NCBI GenBank assembly: GCA_029204225.1
Contig: CM055092.1
Span: 12,650,476 to 12,714,475 of the forward strand
From: Diphasiastrum complanatum
Taxonomy: Eukaryota; Streptophyta; Lycopodiopsida; Lycopodiales; Lycopodiaceae
Direction: 5' to 3'
Length of the DNA stretch: 64,000 nucleotides
Shown: in pieces, positions 1 to 12,449 of the stretch
Numbering within the stretch: the first letter of the stretch is position 1
Layout: each line of letters starts with the position of its first letter
Notes under the pieces: generated by a model
What the model was told of the DNA's origin: nothing
The model's database searches: none
What the model saw: only the letters and a program-made list of their open reading frames with translations
Made by a program: the position numbers and the translations under genes

Positions 1-129
1 AAATGTGTCAAAAAGTGCCATTATTTTATGTGATTCTAGGAATATTCCTTATAGTCTCCGTTTCCACAAAATATTACCCATTTGATATGCAACGGTGTTA
101 AGGAAAAATTGCTATTCAAGCAGCAAGTT

Positions 130-1254
130 CAGACCTTGCAGAGTTTGCTGTAGCAAGAGCGACATACCAGAAGCACGCTGCAGAAGTCCAATGAAACCTT
201 TGAAGAACAGTTGAGAACTATTACTTATGGAAAAGAGTTATGTGAAGCCAACCATAAAGAGCTTGGGGATTTTGTCCAGCAGATGCAGAATACCATTGGC
301 ATGCTGAAAGGAAGGGAACAACATGTATAAAAAACAGGCCGAAGAAGCTACTCTATGGAAGATCAGCCCAGACACAACCCTATCAGCTTGTGTTTCTCAT
401 AAAAAATACCAAATTGATCTAGTAGCTTGGAAGTCAGTTCAACAAAATGTAATCAACTCTTTCAGCTTCAGTACCTTCAATTCCTAATGAAGGAATACGA
501 GAAACTGAAGGAAGAATTGGAAGAGGTTAAGCTCAATTTCAATTTGAGCCAATTTCACTCTGTGGAAAAAGAACTTGTGGCAATGGAAGACAAGTCTACC
601 TAGACTATCAACGTTGCAAAACTACTACCTCACGTTGCAGAAGTACTACCTCAAATTGCAGTCACTCCAATAACAAAGCAAGTACCATCGAGTGTCGATA
701 AACCAAGCGCCAGTGTCACGAAGAAGAACAAAGTGACATATTCACTACTTAAGTCAATATTTCAGGAATTTCAGCAAGACATAACCATCTTTCTACCCCC
801 TCTGTATAGTCCTGAACTCCAATGGAGGTTAGACTACCTCTTTTTTCATTAACTTTTTGGATATACTAAAAAACAATGGGAAAGTCCTTGGACTTATTCC
901 AAGTTCTTCCATTTTTGGGCTAAATTGTCAATTCACCAGAAAGATATTCTAGCCCTAGCCCTTGTACAAAATCAATCTAATGGCCGAGCTGAGTCTATTC
1001 ATATTGTTACAGGATGTTTATCCATGTACATTCTAGAATATCTAATAAAAATCAAAAACAATATTCTACTTGCTCTCGATGAGCATATGAATAACTTAGA
1101 TATTGTAAATCTTTTTTATATCCATGGAATTAATCCAAGTTCCAGAAATTCTGCTGAAATCCCTAATTACCCTGATTTGTGGACAATATACATAGACTGG
1201 GAAGTTAATTATTCTCAATACTTAAAAGAGTTGAAAGAACGAAATCTTCTCTGA
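130..1254 (+). pseudogene. Degenerate coiled-coil protein, probably a retroelement accessory ORF
   Basis: Reading the + strand gives a chain of open pieces broken by several stops. The first part is rich in E, K, Q and L (for example EEQLRTITYGKELCEANHKE near 190-260 and EYEKLKEELEEVKLN near 490-540), which suggests coiled coil. The last part, about 905-1254, is open to a TGA and looks globular, ending in YLKELKERNLL. No domain was recognised. Coiled-coil accessory ORFs occur next to gypsy elements elsewhere in this window (26.9 and 37.1 kb), so a retroelement 3' ORF is the best guess. It is followed by a fragment of a gypsy LTR, but no polypurine tract is visible at that junction. Confidence 0.35.
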
Positions 1255-1348
1255 TCTAAAAATCTCTTAACTAAGCTCTATTGTACATACAACTACATAA
1301 ATATTGCTTCTCTTATTTCCTATTCCCTCTTGTCAACCCGACACTTGT

Positions 1349-1476
1349 TGTTGGTTGATTCTGACGAATCCCCAAGATACTCGACCAGAGCTACCCAAGA
1401 GCACCTCTCACCTTAGACTGAGGAAGTCTCTGAGAAGACAAGATGAATGAAGATTGAGAGCCGAGTATGAGAGCCA
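1349..1476 (+). repeat. 5' fragment of gypsy LTR family A
   Basis: The stretch begins TGTTGGTTGATTCTGACGAA and runs for about 128 bp with high similarity to the starts of the LTRs at 22919, 47031 and (reverse strand) 35532. It stops abruptly after GAGAGCC, where copia gag coding begins. It is a truncated LTR, not a complete one. Confidence 0.75.
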
Positions 1477-2233
1477 AGGATTGGAGAACCAATTAGAGAT
1501 GTTGAATTTGTACATACCACTATGAGCGTCGATGTTTTGAAAGGTCTACATATGTTTTTGAGCGGCATTGCTTCAAGGGAGAGATTGCCTACCTTTGAAG
1601 ACTTGCACGGGATCATGTTGCAGGAGGAGCAACATCGAGAGATGGTGAAGTCAAGGCAATCCCCATAGGATGATCAAGCATTTCTAGCCAAAAACAAGCA
1701 AAAAGGGTTGAAAAAGAATTCCAAAGAAGGCCAAGGATGACGAGGAAGAGGGAGAGTCGTCATCAAAGGCAAAAAGGAAGAAGAAGGGCAAATGCTACTA
1801 TTGCCATAAACTAGGTCATTCGACATTTGAATGTTACAAGAAAAAAACGGCCATAAAGGCGGGAAAAGTGAAGGAAGAAGGCAACATTGCCGAAGATGAT
1901 GGGGAAGATGATGAGACAAGTGTCTTCTCATCGGCATTGGCATCCCACGTTGATGATGGTGCCAGATGGTTCGTAGATTCAGGTGCCACGAGGCATATGA
2001 CCAAAAAATACGATTGGTTTGAGAAATTCTTGCCAATCCATGATGGGGACAAGGTCACATAAGCCAATGGGAAGGAATACCAAATTCAGGACATCGACAA
2101 TGTACCTGTACAGTTTTCTGATGGTAAGATCAAGAACATACCTAATGTGCTTTATGTTCTTAGACTCAAAAAAAGTTTGTTTTCTGTTGGTGTGATGGCA
2201 AATCAACATCTTAAGGTTGAGTTTGTCAAAGAT
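1477..2233 (+). pseudogene. Ty1/copia gag and protease, split by a gypsy insertion
   Basis: Translation in shifting frames gives a copia gag end (FLSGIASRERLPTFEDLHGI, about 1555-1610), a basic linker, a CCHC zinc knuckle (CYYCHKLGHSTFEC, about 1795-1835) and the aspartic protease signature WFVDSGATRHMT (about 1966-2002). A stop lies at 2060-2062, and coding then continues to VEFVKD at 2233. At that point the gypsy element at 2234-13194 interrupts it. The reading resumes after the target duplication at 13195 with the GAG-pre-integrase and integrase. Gag binds RNA in the virus-like particle and the protease matures Gag-Pol. Frameshifts and stops make it inactive. Confidence 0.85.
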
Positions 2234-2992
2234 TGTAGTGGGTTTCTTTCCTTGCCTAACCTAAATCCAAGATCTAGTCAATCTAGCATCAAAGAGACGG
2301 AGTTAGTTGTCACGCATAGGTTCGTTCCCATGAGAGCGATAGTATAGTTCAGATTTCAACATGAATGGAGGATCTAACGCTAACATCCATTAACACTAAG
2401 CATTAACACTACATCCATTAACCCTACTTGCATTAACCCTAAATCCACAACAATGATAGAAACTTACTCTTCTCTCTCTCCTTTTCTCTCTCACAAAAAG
2501 CATAAGAAATAGCAATCCCAAAAATGATCAAATCCAACAATTAGCAAATACAAAGGAAGCATAAGAAATGGAGGAAAAGAAAGGAAGAGCAAGGACATTC
2601 ATCAATCCATTTCTAAAGAGAACCAATCTGCTTTATTGAAATGAGGAAATGAACATCAGGAGCAACTCGAGTTGGTCCCTTTTTATAGTAGAGAGGAGGA
2701 CCCTGGCCTTTGAATCCTATTGGTCTAGTCTTGCCTCTCTTTTTATTCAAATTTAAAAAAGTGTGGAAACCATCAAAATTGGAGGGAAACCTAACTTTAT
2801 TCACTAAGTTGACATTTAGGCCCTGCGACATTAAAAGTCTCGCAAAAAGGCCTAAAGTCCTTTATTAACTTTTAACTAATCAATCAAATAACTATGTGAT
2901 CATCGGGTTAGACTTACACACACAAGATGCCAAATCTCTCTCACTTATTAACTAGGGTTAGGGTTGCCCTGGGATCCACAAACCCTCCAACA
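2234..2992 (-). repeat. 3' LTR of the gypsy element
   Basis: This 759-bp repeat starts TGTAGTGGGTTTC and ends AACCCTCCAACA on the + strand. It aligns along its full length with 12450-13194, with scattered differences and small indels, for example a 14-bp stretch near 2393-2407 that is absent from the other copy. Confidence 0.95.
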
Positions 2993-3042
2993 GTATCCTC
3001 TACCAAAATTGGTGGCGGTCCCACGACACCTGCAATATGCAG

Positions 3043-5247
3043 TTATTGGGGACTTTTATTGGCTTCGCGCCAAATCTTAATTAAATGATACTGCACCTTC
3101 TCCATAAAATCAAGACCTGCAACATTGAAATCCAAATTGTGTGGTAGGAAACAACGGTGGGCTCCGACAATCCATTTGGAAGTTGTCCATGAGGTGAAGC
3201 GGGATTCCCAAGAGCCTCCCATCATAGCCGCACAAAAATAGAGATGAGCAATCGACAGCTCTTCTTTGATTTGCTCTAAGGCCATCGGCTTATTTGGATC
3301 GAATGCCAGGGGAGGAAGGCAATCGTCTCATTTGGTTGCCACTGACGCCAACAGAGTTAGGTCTTTAGCAAACATTGCCGATTGTCGCACCATTGGATCC
3401 GGAGTGTGGACACACTCTCTCTGATATGCTTGTAAGGCGCGGTGAAAATCCGTTGAGATGGTCCAGCTATAAGACTGATGGATGTTTGGCCAATTGGGCG
3501 TATGGATGGTGATTTTGTCCATAGCCAACCCCAAATGCTGATCAGAGTGTTTTGGGATTCTAGATCAGAGATCCTCTACTCCATTTTCTTTTTCTTCTTC
3601 AGCATAGACTGGATCACTTGCCCAAGGCTTGAAACCAGCCCTAGAACATCACCAGAATCGACGGTCGTGGCAGCGATAGCAACAGGAGGACCTGATGGTA
3701 CTGTCCTTGGTAGGCGTGGAACAGGTGCCACGGTCTCTTCTTCTTAAAAAATATCCTCCTCTTCAAACCCTTCAGGCATTGTGGCGTTGAACTGTTTTGG
3801 TGATTTTACAGTTGTGTCGACCCGAAGTGTGGCTGGGCTATCTTGTGTGTGAGGCTGTTGGCTGGCATCTTCGACACCAACAGTAGGTTCATGGATATGT
3901 CCGAATCCTCTTCCAAGGGATTGGGGTTCAAAGGCCACCGGGCTCTGGGGCATTTCAAAGATTTCGGTGGCCCCAAGGGGGTCGGAATCATCGAACATAT
4001 CCATAAAGAACTGTGTGTTGGGTGAGGTGGCTTCAGTGTGCGGGGGTGAGGCGGCCTGGGCAGCTGTGATGGGAATGGTAGGCCCAATGGTCACATACTG
4101 TCCTTGTATGGGAGCAGAGGTGAGGGAAGCATTAGAGGCTAGGGGGATGGGAAGTTCAGTGCAAATAGCAGTAGGGGGTGGAAGCGTAGCTGACGAGGTA
4201 TGCGTAGTGCGACGTTGTGATGCGGAAGGCGATTCAGAAATTACGATCTCGCTGCATGGGCGACGACGACTATGAGAGCTTGAGGCCTGATGGGATGATT
4301 CTGCCGGTGCTCCTTTGTAGACTGAAAGCACGGAATCCAGGTGGAAGCCATGGATTCTGTTTTCTAAGTGAGAAGCGGCTAAGAGGGACAATAAAGAGCC
4401 AACAACACACTGTTGCTTAGTATTGGCCTTAATAGCTCATTTGAGCTCACCAGAAACAATCTTGAACCAATTATATGGTTCAAGAGGGGCTTTGGCCAAT
4501 TTACTGTGGGATTCCACTATCCTGTGAAGGACTTGAGATGTGATGCGGTCTTTCCTGAGGTTGCCAACCATCAAAAAATCATTCAATAGCTAGGCAGCTG
4601 CGTGGATGGAAGGCTCAGTGATGGCTTCCAAAAGGTGGCCATCATTGGTCCAGTGCAGATCGTTGGTGAGGTCAATAAATGACTTGATGGCCTGTTTGAC
4701 GTGCTTGTGATTGGGTGAGGCCTGCGTACCAAATGATATTCCTATAGCTGCAAGTTTGGCCTCAATGACGTGCACTTTGTGTGTAGCTCCCTGGAAAGTG
4801 ATATAGAATTTGGATTTCTCTTCCTTCCACATACTGAAGGCCAGAGTGATGAAATCCATATTGATACAACCTGAAAAGACTCTCTCATGAATACCCATTG
4901 TAGTGAGTAGAGGCTCCGCAAGGTCATCCACTGAGTGACCATGCTTGTGCTAGGAAGAATCATGATGTCCGTTGCAGATGGGACATCACGATGGATAATA
5001 TAGCGCGGAGACTGGGAAGTATCGGTAGAAGACATGATGATCAGAAAGGAATTATAAACGCGTGAAAGTGCATCAGAAGGCAATGCAGGAAATTTGGAAG
5101 ACTTTGGTCGCAAGAAAAATTTGCAAGAGCTTCGCTAGCACAAGTGAGGAATGAATCGAATTCAGCCAACTTATAGGTGAATTTGGTGGGTCCATTACAC
5201 TGAATAGTAGTTTGGCTGATCAGTTCTGAACAAAAATTTGCAGGCAT
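3043..5247 (-). pseudogene. Gypsy 3' accessory ORF, unrecognised protein
   Basis: Downstream of integrase and on the same strand, about 730 codons read with a few stops and frame changes. From the N-terminus: a globular part (5247-4590; GIHERVFSGCINMDFITLAF, TNDLHWTNDGHLLEAIT), then a low-complexity S/P/T-rich part with basic patches such as SHSRRRPC (4391-3744), then a C-terminal globular part (3534-3043; IHQSYSWTISTDFHRALQAY, SWESRFTSWTTSKWIVGAHR). It ends about 50 bp before the 3' LTR. A related copy is at 27430-28830. No known domain was recognised. Position alone would also fit an env-like ORF, but no signal peptide or transmembrane segment is apparent, so I do not call it env. Confidence 0.7.
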
Positions 5248-5882
5248 GTGCAGTACTGTAAAAATAGGCTATAAAAATCTCGGCGAAGGTTTCTAGGGAT
5301 CTGAACCTATCAGGCGAACGTTTTCTAGGGCTAGCGAAGGATGAACCTTCGCCCATGTACTGTCATAAATGCATTTTTTCACAATCTGAACCTATGGACA
5401 ACCTAATTTTGACATTTTAAGACCATCTAGTAGGTTGGCAAAGGTTCATAATGAGATTATGATGCTCGGCGAAGGTTCCCAAAATGGCATATCACTGAAC
5501 ATTTGCCTGACTCAAAAATTGGATTTTCTCTTGTCAGGAACCTTCGACACCTCAATTTAGATAAATCAAGGGTGGATGTACAGTCTGAGAGCTCAGCGAA
5601 GGTTTTTGATACTGTATTGGCCAAATCTGCCCCAATCAGTAATTTTCTAACTCATTTTCCATAAAAAAATATTGTGCTTCCTTTTCTTTTTGCTGATGAC
5701 TTCTTGACTTTTGCTCATCAGTCTTTTCTTATTTTTTTTGCTTTTCTTTTTGTTGTTGTTTTTTTTTTTTAACTGTCTTTTTTCAAAAAAGTCAGCAAAT
5801 TAAATACTGAAAGCAAAAAATTGAAAAACAAATAAAATTAAAAAATATATTGAGATCAGGCTTGCTGAACTGGCAGAGCAGG
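5248..5882. other. Non-coding spacer between integrase and accessory ORF
   Basis: This 635-bp stretch has no long ORF. It carries several copies of a short motif around GGCGAAGGTT/CCTTCGCC (near 5284, 5331, 5343, 5467, 5593) and a T-rich tract at 5740-5775. The same GCGAAGGTT motif recurs in the 5' leader of this element (about 11980-12140). Confidence 0.6.
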
Positions 5883-7060
5883 CTACCAAAACTTGCGTAA
5901 CCAGCTGCCATTTACCGGATTATCAAATCGTTTTCCATCCAAGTGCTCAAGAATTACTACGCCATAGTTAAGGATTTTCTTCACTTTATACGGGCCTTTT
6001 CCGGTAAACTTCAACTTACCCTTGATCAACTTGATTTTGTACATCAATGCAAGATCTCCTACTTTTAGATTTTTTTTGTGCAATCGACGATCGTGCCATG
6101 CCTTGCGGCGGGCTTTCTCTAGACATATCATCATTTAATCGTTCCGTTGCTGCTATGCGTAAAGATGGGATTAAAAGTCCAATTGGCATACTAACATCTT
6201 GACCATAAACCAGTTAAAAAGGTGTTTGATTTGTACTATTTTTGTAAGTGGTTCTGAATGCCCATAATGCTGCATACAATTTATGTTCCCAATCGGACCG
6301 ACTTGCTTCAACTGTCTTTGTCAAAATGGTGCAGAGAATCTTATTGGAAGATTCAGCTTGGCCATTCCCTCTGGGATAATAGGGAGTACTAAATCTGTGT
6401 ATAACAAAAACTTCTTCCAGTAAATACTTTATTGTTTGATTAACAAAGTGTGTACCCCGGTCACTGACAATTTCGATGGACATCCAAATCTGATTATAAT
6501 ATTTTCATATAGAAACTTGGCCGTAGATTTCGCATCAGCCACTTTGACAGCTTTGGTTTCAACCAACTTGTTCATATAATCAGTTGCGACGATAATGTAT
6601 CGCGCCTGTAGCAAGATGAATAGGACCAACATAATCCAGTCCCCATTTTTCAAACGATTCTTGCGATAAAACCGGATGTAAGGGTTCATAATTTTGTCGA
6701 GTAGGCCGTCGTGCTCGCTGGCAGACATCACATGTCTGAATAAAATTTTCTGTGTCCTTATGAAGCATAGGCCACCAACAACCGGATTGCAAAAGTTTGC
6801 GAATAGTAATATCTGTAGAGAACTGTCCTCCATTCATGCCATCATGTGAAAACATGATTAAATCTGGTACTTCATGTGGTAAAACACATCTTCGTAAAAT
6901 ATTATCTGATCCACGACAGTACAATTGTCCTGCAATTAATTGATAAGGTTGAGCCTTATGAATCAATTGTCTCTTCTGTACTTTTGTCAAGGAGTCATTC
7001 GGTTGTCCTAGCGTCAGGTACTCAACAATATCTGCCGCCCACTCAGGTACTGCTTCAACA
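5883..7060 (-). pseudogene. Gypsy integrase
   Basis: The minus strand shows the N-terminal zinc region (HDGMNGGQFS ... CDVCQRA, about 6855-6715; the second His of HHCC reads Q), the first catalytic Asp in WGLDYVGP (about 6640), the second in VSDRGTHF (about 6470), and the Glu in RGNGQAESSNK (about 6365-6335). The C-terminal end has the GPY/F module GKGPYKVKKI (about 6010) and finishes at 5883. No chromodomain is visible, unlike the fragment at 43 kb. The frame changes near 6580, 6450 and 6200 show it is broken. Integrase would insert the cDNA into the host genome. Confidence 0.9.
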
Positions 7061-7512
7061 TAGAACAACGTAGCATCTGGCAGTTCATCATCCACTTCAG
7101 TGTTAACTGGTGCAGATTCAATTCGCGAAACGTGATCGGCTAGACAATGTTGCTTTCCCTTTCTAACCACAATTCGAAAGTCAAATTCAGTCAATAATAA
7201 TAACCATCTTGCAATACGTCCAGTATTACACGTCTTGTTTACCAAGTAAAGTAACGGTTGATGATCCGTATAAAATGCAAAGTGCGTTTCCATGATGTAG
7301 TGACGAAATTTTCGAATAGAAAAAATCATGGCTAGCGCTTCACGTTCTGTTGTTGAATAATTCTTCTCTGGATCTGTAAGTTGTTTGCTTGCAAATCGTA
7401 ATCCTTCTTATAGTCACCTGGTTGCGTCAAAACTGATCCAATGGCGTATTTTGAGGCATTCGTATGAACATGAAACTCTAATGTCCAATCTGGAGAACAC
7501 AGTATTGGTGCT
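7061..7512 (-). pseudogene. Gypsy RNase H
   Basis: Between RT and integrase the minus strand reads EFHVHTNASKYAIGSVLTQP (about 7475-7415), then IFSIRKFRHYIMETHFAFYT and DHQPLLYLV (about 7325-7250). The usual first catalytic Asp of the TDAS motif reads Asn here. A frameshift and stops lie near 7330-7400. It would degrade the RNA strand of the RNA/DNA hybrid during reverse transcription. No second, archaeal-type RNase H domain was found in this element. Confidence 0.8.
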
Positions 7513-8690
7513 CAGGTTAATGCTTTTTTTAACTTTTCAAAGGCTTCTAACGTCTCTACTATCCAAATAGGAACAATAGTTAGTTTGTATCGTGCTAAAT
7601 CCGCAAAGAAGATAATAAAAATTCGATAGTAGTTCACATGACCCATAAACACATAAACTCCTCCAATTGTTGCTGGCGGTGGCAATTCCACAATAACTTT
7701 GATCTTAGAGTAATCGGTGGCAATACCATGTCTTGATATCACATGTCCAAGCACCACTCCGTGAGAAACCCATATATGGTATTCTTTTGGATTTAGAGAA
7801 ATCTGATATTTGCGGCATCTTTCAAAGACTTTCTCCAATCGATCCAGGTGGTCTGTATCTGTACTATGAACTCCCAAGTCGTCCAAGTAAATTTCAAGGA
7901 ATTTCTGCAGATAACCTTTAAAAGCAAATTGCATTACTCTTTGGAATGAACTTGGTGCATTATAGAGTCCAAACGACATTACTTTGTAAGCATAGGTGCC
8001 CCATTCTGTTGCAAAAGCAGTTTTATGGCGATTGGCTGGTGCAGTCTTAACCTGGTTGTAACCACTAAATCCATCCAGGAAACTATAAGCTTCCGCTCCA
8101 GCAAGGCGATCCAAAATGCTTTCAGTAAAAGGTAACGGAAAGTGATCCTTTTGTGTCACTTTATTCAATGCTTTGAGATTCACACAGATTCGCAATTTTC
8201 CATTTTGGTTAGGAACAATGACAATTGGTGAAATCCATTCTGTATGCTCGATCTCATAAATGAAATCGACGTCAAGCAATCTCTGAAGTTCTTTCTTTAT
8301 CAGATCTGCCACATTTGGATTACAGTGATAGAACTATGTAATCTTTGGAACTGCACCAAGTACTAAAGGTATGGTATGTTCAATCACTGATGTCGAAATA
8401 ACCTTTCAAATCTTGATAAGTCCATGCAAAGCAATCTTGATACTTAATAAGTAACAAACGGAGTGCTTGATACTGTTCAGGAGTAAGTTGTGATCCCACT
8501 TGTACAATCTTTTCCGGTTCTCCTGGTTCAGCAAGATTCATTGGCTGCGTCCTAGCTGGGCCATCGTAAACCTCTTTAGATTCTGGCATGTGTTCTGCAG
8601 GTTCACAATGTGCTTTAGGTAACATGATAACCAGATCAACCAGTGTATAACGTTTAAAATGCTCTGGCATATCATGCTGGACTACATTTG
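7512..8690 (-). pseudogene. Gypsy reverse transcriptase
   Basis: A 266-codon open stretch (8312-7512) carries the RT motifs in order: SPIVIVPNQNGKLRICVN, TQKDHFPLPF, AYSFLDGFSGYNQ, MSFGLYNAPSSFQRVMQ and the catalytic IYLDD (about 7880). An upstream in-frame segment (8670-8380) has the usual linker ending in CFAWTYQDLKGY. A stop near 8335 separates the two. RT copies the element RNA into cDNA in the virus-like particle. Segments of a sister copy are found at 28841-29290. Confidence 0.93.
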
Positions 8691-9561
8691 TCTGTCCTTT
8701 TCGTTTAGCCTTCTTAGCAGGAATTGATCGTGGAGGTGATGACTTTCAGGATGATAAATCTTTCTTCACAGGTGAAGACTTCCTAGATGATGATGTCTTG
8801 CTAGAAATCTGACTTGAAGGATCATTCTTGACTTTTCCTTTGCCTTTATCTAATAGAGGTGGCACTTCCTTTGAATCAACCTTTGAGAGGGATTTTCCCA
8901 TTTTAGGATGTCTTAGCTTGCTTTTTCGTTATCAAACCTGTGATCTTGCCTCCCTTCAATATAACTACTTTGGGCGGTTTGATTGTTGGTTCATCAGGAA
9001 CATTACGCACTCCAAATCTGGTCGGATCCATATGATGTAGAATCTGTTCATCCGTAAGCTCTGCATTGCAATCATAAGTTAAGACATGGCTCATTGGTAT
9101 GAGATCATCCTCAATTGGATCTGGTATAGGTTCTGTTGATATCCAGGCTACATTCAGCACATTTAGTGGAAACGTGATTGGTGTATCCAAAGTTCGATCT
9201 AATAAGGAAATCTTGCTCAACTCTGATTGAATATCTTGTTGACACATATATCCTACTATACAATCAATTGTTGCAAGAGCTTCATTCCAATTGACAGTAT
9301 CCGTTTGAGAATCGTAGTGAACTCCCAATTTTTTCTCTGGTCGATCACAAGTGTGATCCGTTGTTGATGAATTGGACCACTGGTTTGATAGTCCAAGTCG
9401 TAGGATCAACTTTAACTGCACGTTCACGATTTTCAAAAGTGATTTTACCCTAAACCCTAGTTATGAATTACTTGCGCAACTCGTAACCATGGACATCCTA
9501 ATAGAACTCGATAGACATTTGGTGCTTCTGGTAAGTCCATCACGACGAAAGTAATGATGAA
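8691..9561 (-). pseudogene. Gypsy protease-RT linker region
   Basis: The 9436-8903 segment is open and contains DPTRFGVRNVPDEPTIKP followed by a lysine-rich end. The region between protease and RT in gypsy polyproteins is poorly conserved, and no named domain is visible. The sister copy at 29383-29607 preserves the same DPTRFGVRNVPDEPTIKP sequence, which supports it as real coding of this family. Frame breaks flank it near 9440 and 8900. Confidence 0.7.
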
Positions 9562-10158
9562 CTATACTCCTGCAATCCTCACATGTATATCTTCCACCAT
9601 TCCTCGTGGACGAACTGTCGTTTGATCCGCTAGCTTAATAGCAAAAGTAACAGGCTTAATCTTTGTAAGGCCCCATTTTGTACATAGGTTTGTAGAAATC
9701 AAGTTACCTCCTGAACCGCCATCTATCATGGCTGCTTCTTCAGAAAATTGTCTATGTTGTATCGGCAGAGAGATATTCTTTTGTTCACTTTCCCAAGCGG
9801 CTCCAACATGGAGTACATCGTTAGATTCTTCAAATCCAACGCAAAAAAGTGGCTCGTGGTGGACTTCTAGTTCATCTTGAGCTAACTTTTGCGCTAAGAC
9901 TTCTTTAGCTTTTGACACCAACTTTAGGAACTCTCCCATTGAAATATTGATCTTGCTAGACAAAATGTTCATGAGTAATTCTATATGCGGTGCTTCCGTT
10001 TTAGTCATCTTGAAGGGTTCTTTGTGATGATGTAATTGATCATTCATATCCGTACATAAATTTCTTGGAGGCTGCAATGGTGAAGACCAAACTTCAGTTG
10101 TTACTTTAGCAGCTTCAAGTTCCTCTTCTTCTTGCAGATGTTTAATCCACTGTCTCAT
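9562..10158 (-). pseudogene. Gypsy aspartic protease domain
   Basis: The 198-residue open frame ends with a retropepsin-like core: AAMIDGGSGGNLIS (about 9735-9690), followed by LADQTTVRPRGMVEDI. The active-site triad is normally D-S/T-G; here it reads D-G-G, so activity is doubtful. The N-terminal part is rich in E, K and L. The protease would release gag, RT and integrase from the polyprotein. Confidence 0.75.
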
Positions 10159-11731
10159 ATCTGATATCTTCGTTTTTCTGCATTAAGATTAGGATAGACT
10201 CCCGATGCTGTTGGTGTTTTATTCAATGGTATAGAATCAGCAGGTACTGGATCCACTACTGGTTCTTTTTGCTTTTGTGCTCTGGTGACCACCATCAAGG
10301 GTGCACTTGGTTTATTTTGAGCTATTGATCTTTGCTTGATGGTTATCAAATTTACAGGTGTTGTAGCTGGTGGTGGCTTCGGTCTTGTTGGACAGTCTTT
10401 ATAGCAATGCCCATATCCACAATCACGATAGAATGGTACAAATTTTCTTTTATTTGGGCATTCTGCAACTCTGTGATTTTCTCCACATGCAAAGCATCCA
10501 AGTGGTGCTCTGGTCCAATTTCTCGAGGCTTGTTTTTTAGCGGTAGCATAAATGGCATACTGTTCTGAAGATCCACCTTCCTAAGCATTATTGTAGCTCC
10601 ATTGCTCAGCACTTCCGTAAGGTTCTAGTTCCATCAAATAGGCAGGAGGAGCAGAGTGTTTTGGTGGGGCAGGCAAAGCTAGACGTTCCGGGTATCCAAG
10701 AGTAGATTGTCGTAGTCTTGCTGCTAGATTTCCTCCATATTGTGGATCTCGATATCCCATTTGGGCATACCGTTGCTGAATTATCCGAGGGTTGAAGTTG
10801 CAAAAAGCAGTCTCATGGTCAGGTGAATTACACAGATGGCAAATACTGATTTCCATTCGTTTTTTCAATTGAGGACACTCGTTCACTGTGTGAGATCCTA
10901 TACAAATAGAACACCAAATATTTTCCCTGGTAGGAAAAGTCTTTGCAAACTTCTCAGGTTCCTTCTTCGCTTCTCCGTGGAAATTTTCCAATGCTTTGAT
11001 CTTCTCATCAAATTGCAACTGCAACTTTTCTATCTGTTTCTGCTGGGTCTTCCCAAGTTTCTCGAACTCATTGAGCATCATTTCTACAGTAGCATTGGCA
11101 TTCATTGATGCAATAGTGGTGGATGTCATAGTAGTCTTCCCTGCTGTATAAGGCAAGATACTGACATTCGGCTCATCATCTGAATCTTCATCCTCCTCTC
11201 GAATTGCATCATCCATAGCATTTTACAAAAGTGCGTACTCATTATGGCGTTTTAGCTCAAGTCTGATCCGTTTAGGTAAACCTGAAATCACATAATCATG
11301 GCATTTTCATTAATTAGCTCAGGTTCGCATTCAGATTTAAGACGTTTCACCCTTTCGATGTAATCTTGAACTATTTCTCTCTTTCCCATTTTAATTTTAC
11401 TTAAAAGTAGGAAAGGGTCTTCTATAAAATTCCGCGGTTTGAACCGTTTGATAAGGGCTCGTTTAACAACCTCCCAATATGTACGCTCAGTTTCATCTTG
11501 GCTATAGTACCAATCTTGTGTTGCACCTGTTAAGGCCATAGGAAACAGCTTAAGTTTATCTTGAGTATATATCTCACCATAGACCTCACAGGATTTAGCA
11601 TAGATCTGAAGAAATCTAACTGGATCTGTTAATCCATTATATTTGGGTAGATCCAATCGGGGTGCTCTTCTAACAATAATTGGATTGACCTCCTGTGGAG
11701 CACCTCCGGGAGTATCTCTAGGGACAGCCAT
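10155..11731 (-). pseudogene. Gypsy gag with several zinc knuckles
   Basis: The N-terminal capsid part (11731-11288) has the retrotransposon gag signature: RAPRLDLPKYNGLTDPVRFL, ALTGATQDWYYSQ and IKMGKREIVQDYIERVKRLK. A frameshift near 11240 leads to a linker with coiled coil (about 11050), two knuckles CSICIGSHTVNEC and CHLCNSPDHETAFC (about 10905-10800), and a further CFACGENHRVAEC (about 10500) followed by a Cys/His-rich CGYGHCYKDC. The start at 11731 is the first Met after the leader. Gag forms the particle and packages element RNA. The similar gag at 47591 belongs to another lineage. Confidence 0.9.
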
Positions 11732-12427
11732 CTTTAGATCAAATAGATAATGAGATTGGATCTAGATTTTTCCAAAACACTATCTCAGATTAGATCTGCT
11801 AGATCTATTCCACTTTTCAAAAATCTGATTATATATGATGGAAAACTTTTCGAAATTCGATCAATCGATACTTCTCAAAAATGATAAATCTCTCAGAATC
11901 CAATTCAGAATATATTAGATTTGATCCAAATTTTGACAACGACTTGATCTGGAAAATCAGAAACTAAAAATAGGACTGGCGAAGGCTCACTAGACAAAGG
12001 TTGGCTCAGCGAAGGTTAAATAGTGCTATTTTGGAAAAAAAGAACTCTCTGAACAACTTTTTTGACAATTTCTTGGAAAATAACCTTCGCCGACTTCTCA
12101 GATGGAAGATCTGACACAGATAAAACTATGAAAAACCGGAGGAAGGTTTCTGACACAAGGAAATACAATTTTTGTAATCTGGCGACCGATTTTTGTTATT
12201 TTCTCTGATATCTTAAATCCAAATGGATCTTAAGATTGGTGATCTGAATAGCTTTGCCTGTTTAATAATCAGATTAGATTTCAAACAAGCAAATCCACTC
12301 AAATCAAACAAAATCAATCCCAAACTAATCCTAAAATACAGATCTAACATTATTCATGCCACGACAAGATGTCTAATGCAAGCTAATCATCAACCAAACA
12401 TGCTGCAAACTGAAAAATTGGCGTAGC
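11732..12427 (-). other. Gypsy 5' leader
   Basis: About 700 bp lie between the PBS and the gag start. It has no long ORF on the sense strand and is AT-rich. It holds GGCGAAGG/CCTTCGCC motifs like those upstream of the accessory ORF. Confidence 0.6.
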
Positions 12428-12445
12428 TCCCCGGCAATGGCGCCA
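12428..12445 (-). other. Primer-binding site, tRNA-Asp type
   Basis: On the minus strand, four bases after the 5' LTR, the sequence reads TGGCGCCATTGCCGGGGA. The 3' end of plant cytosolic tRNA-Asp predicts TGGCGCCGTTGCCGGGGA, so there is one mismatch in 18. Confidence 0.88.
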
Positions 12446-12449
12446 AAAT

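Noticed and set aside
3043-5247. Env-like glycoprotein gene in the gypsy element
   Set aside because: The position would fit, but there is no visible signal peptide, transmembrane helix or cysteine pattern, so it is listed only as an accessory ORF.
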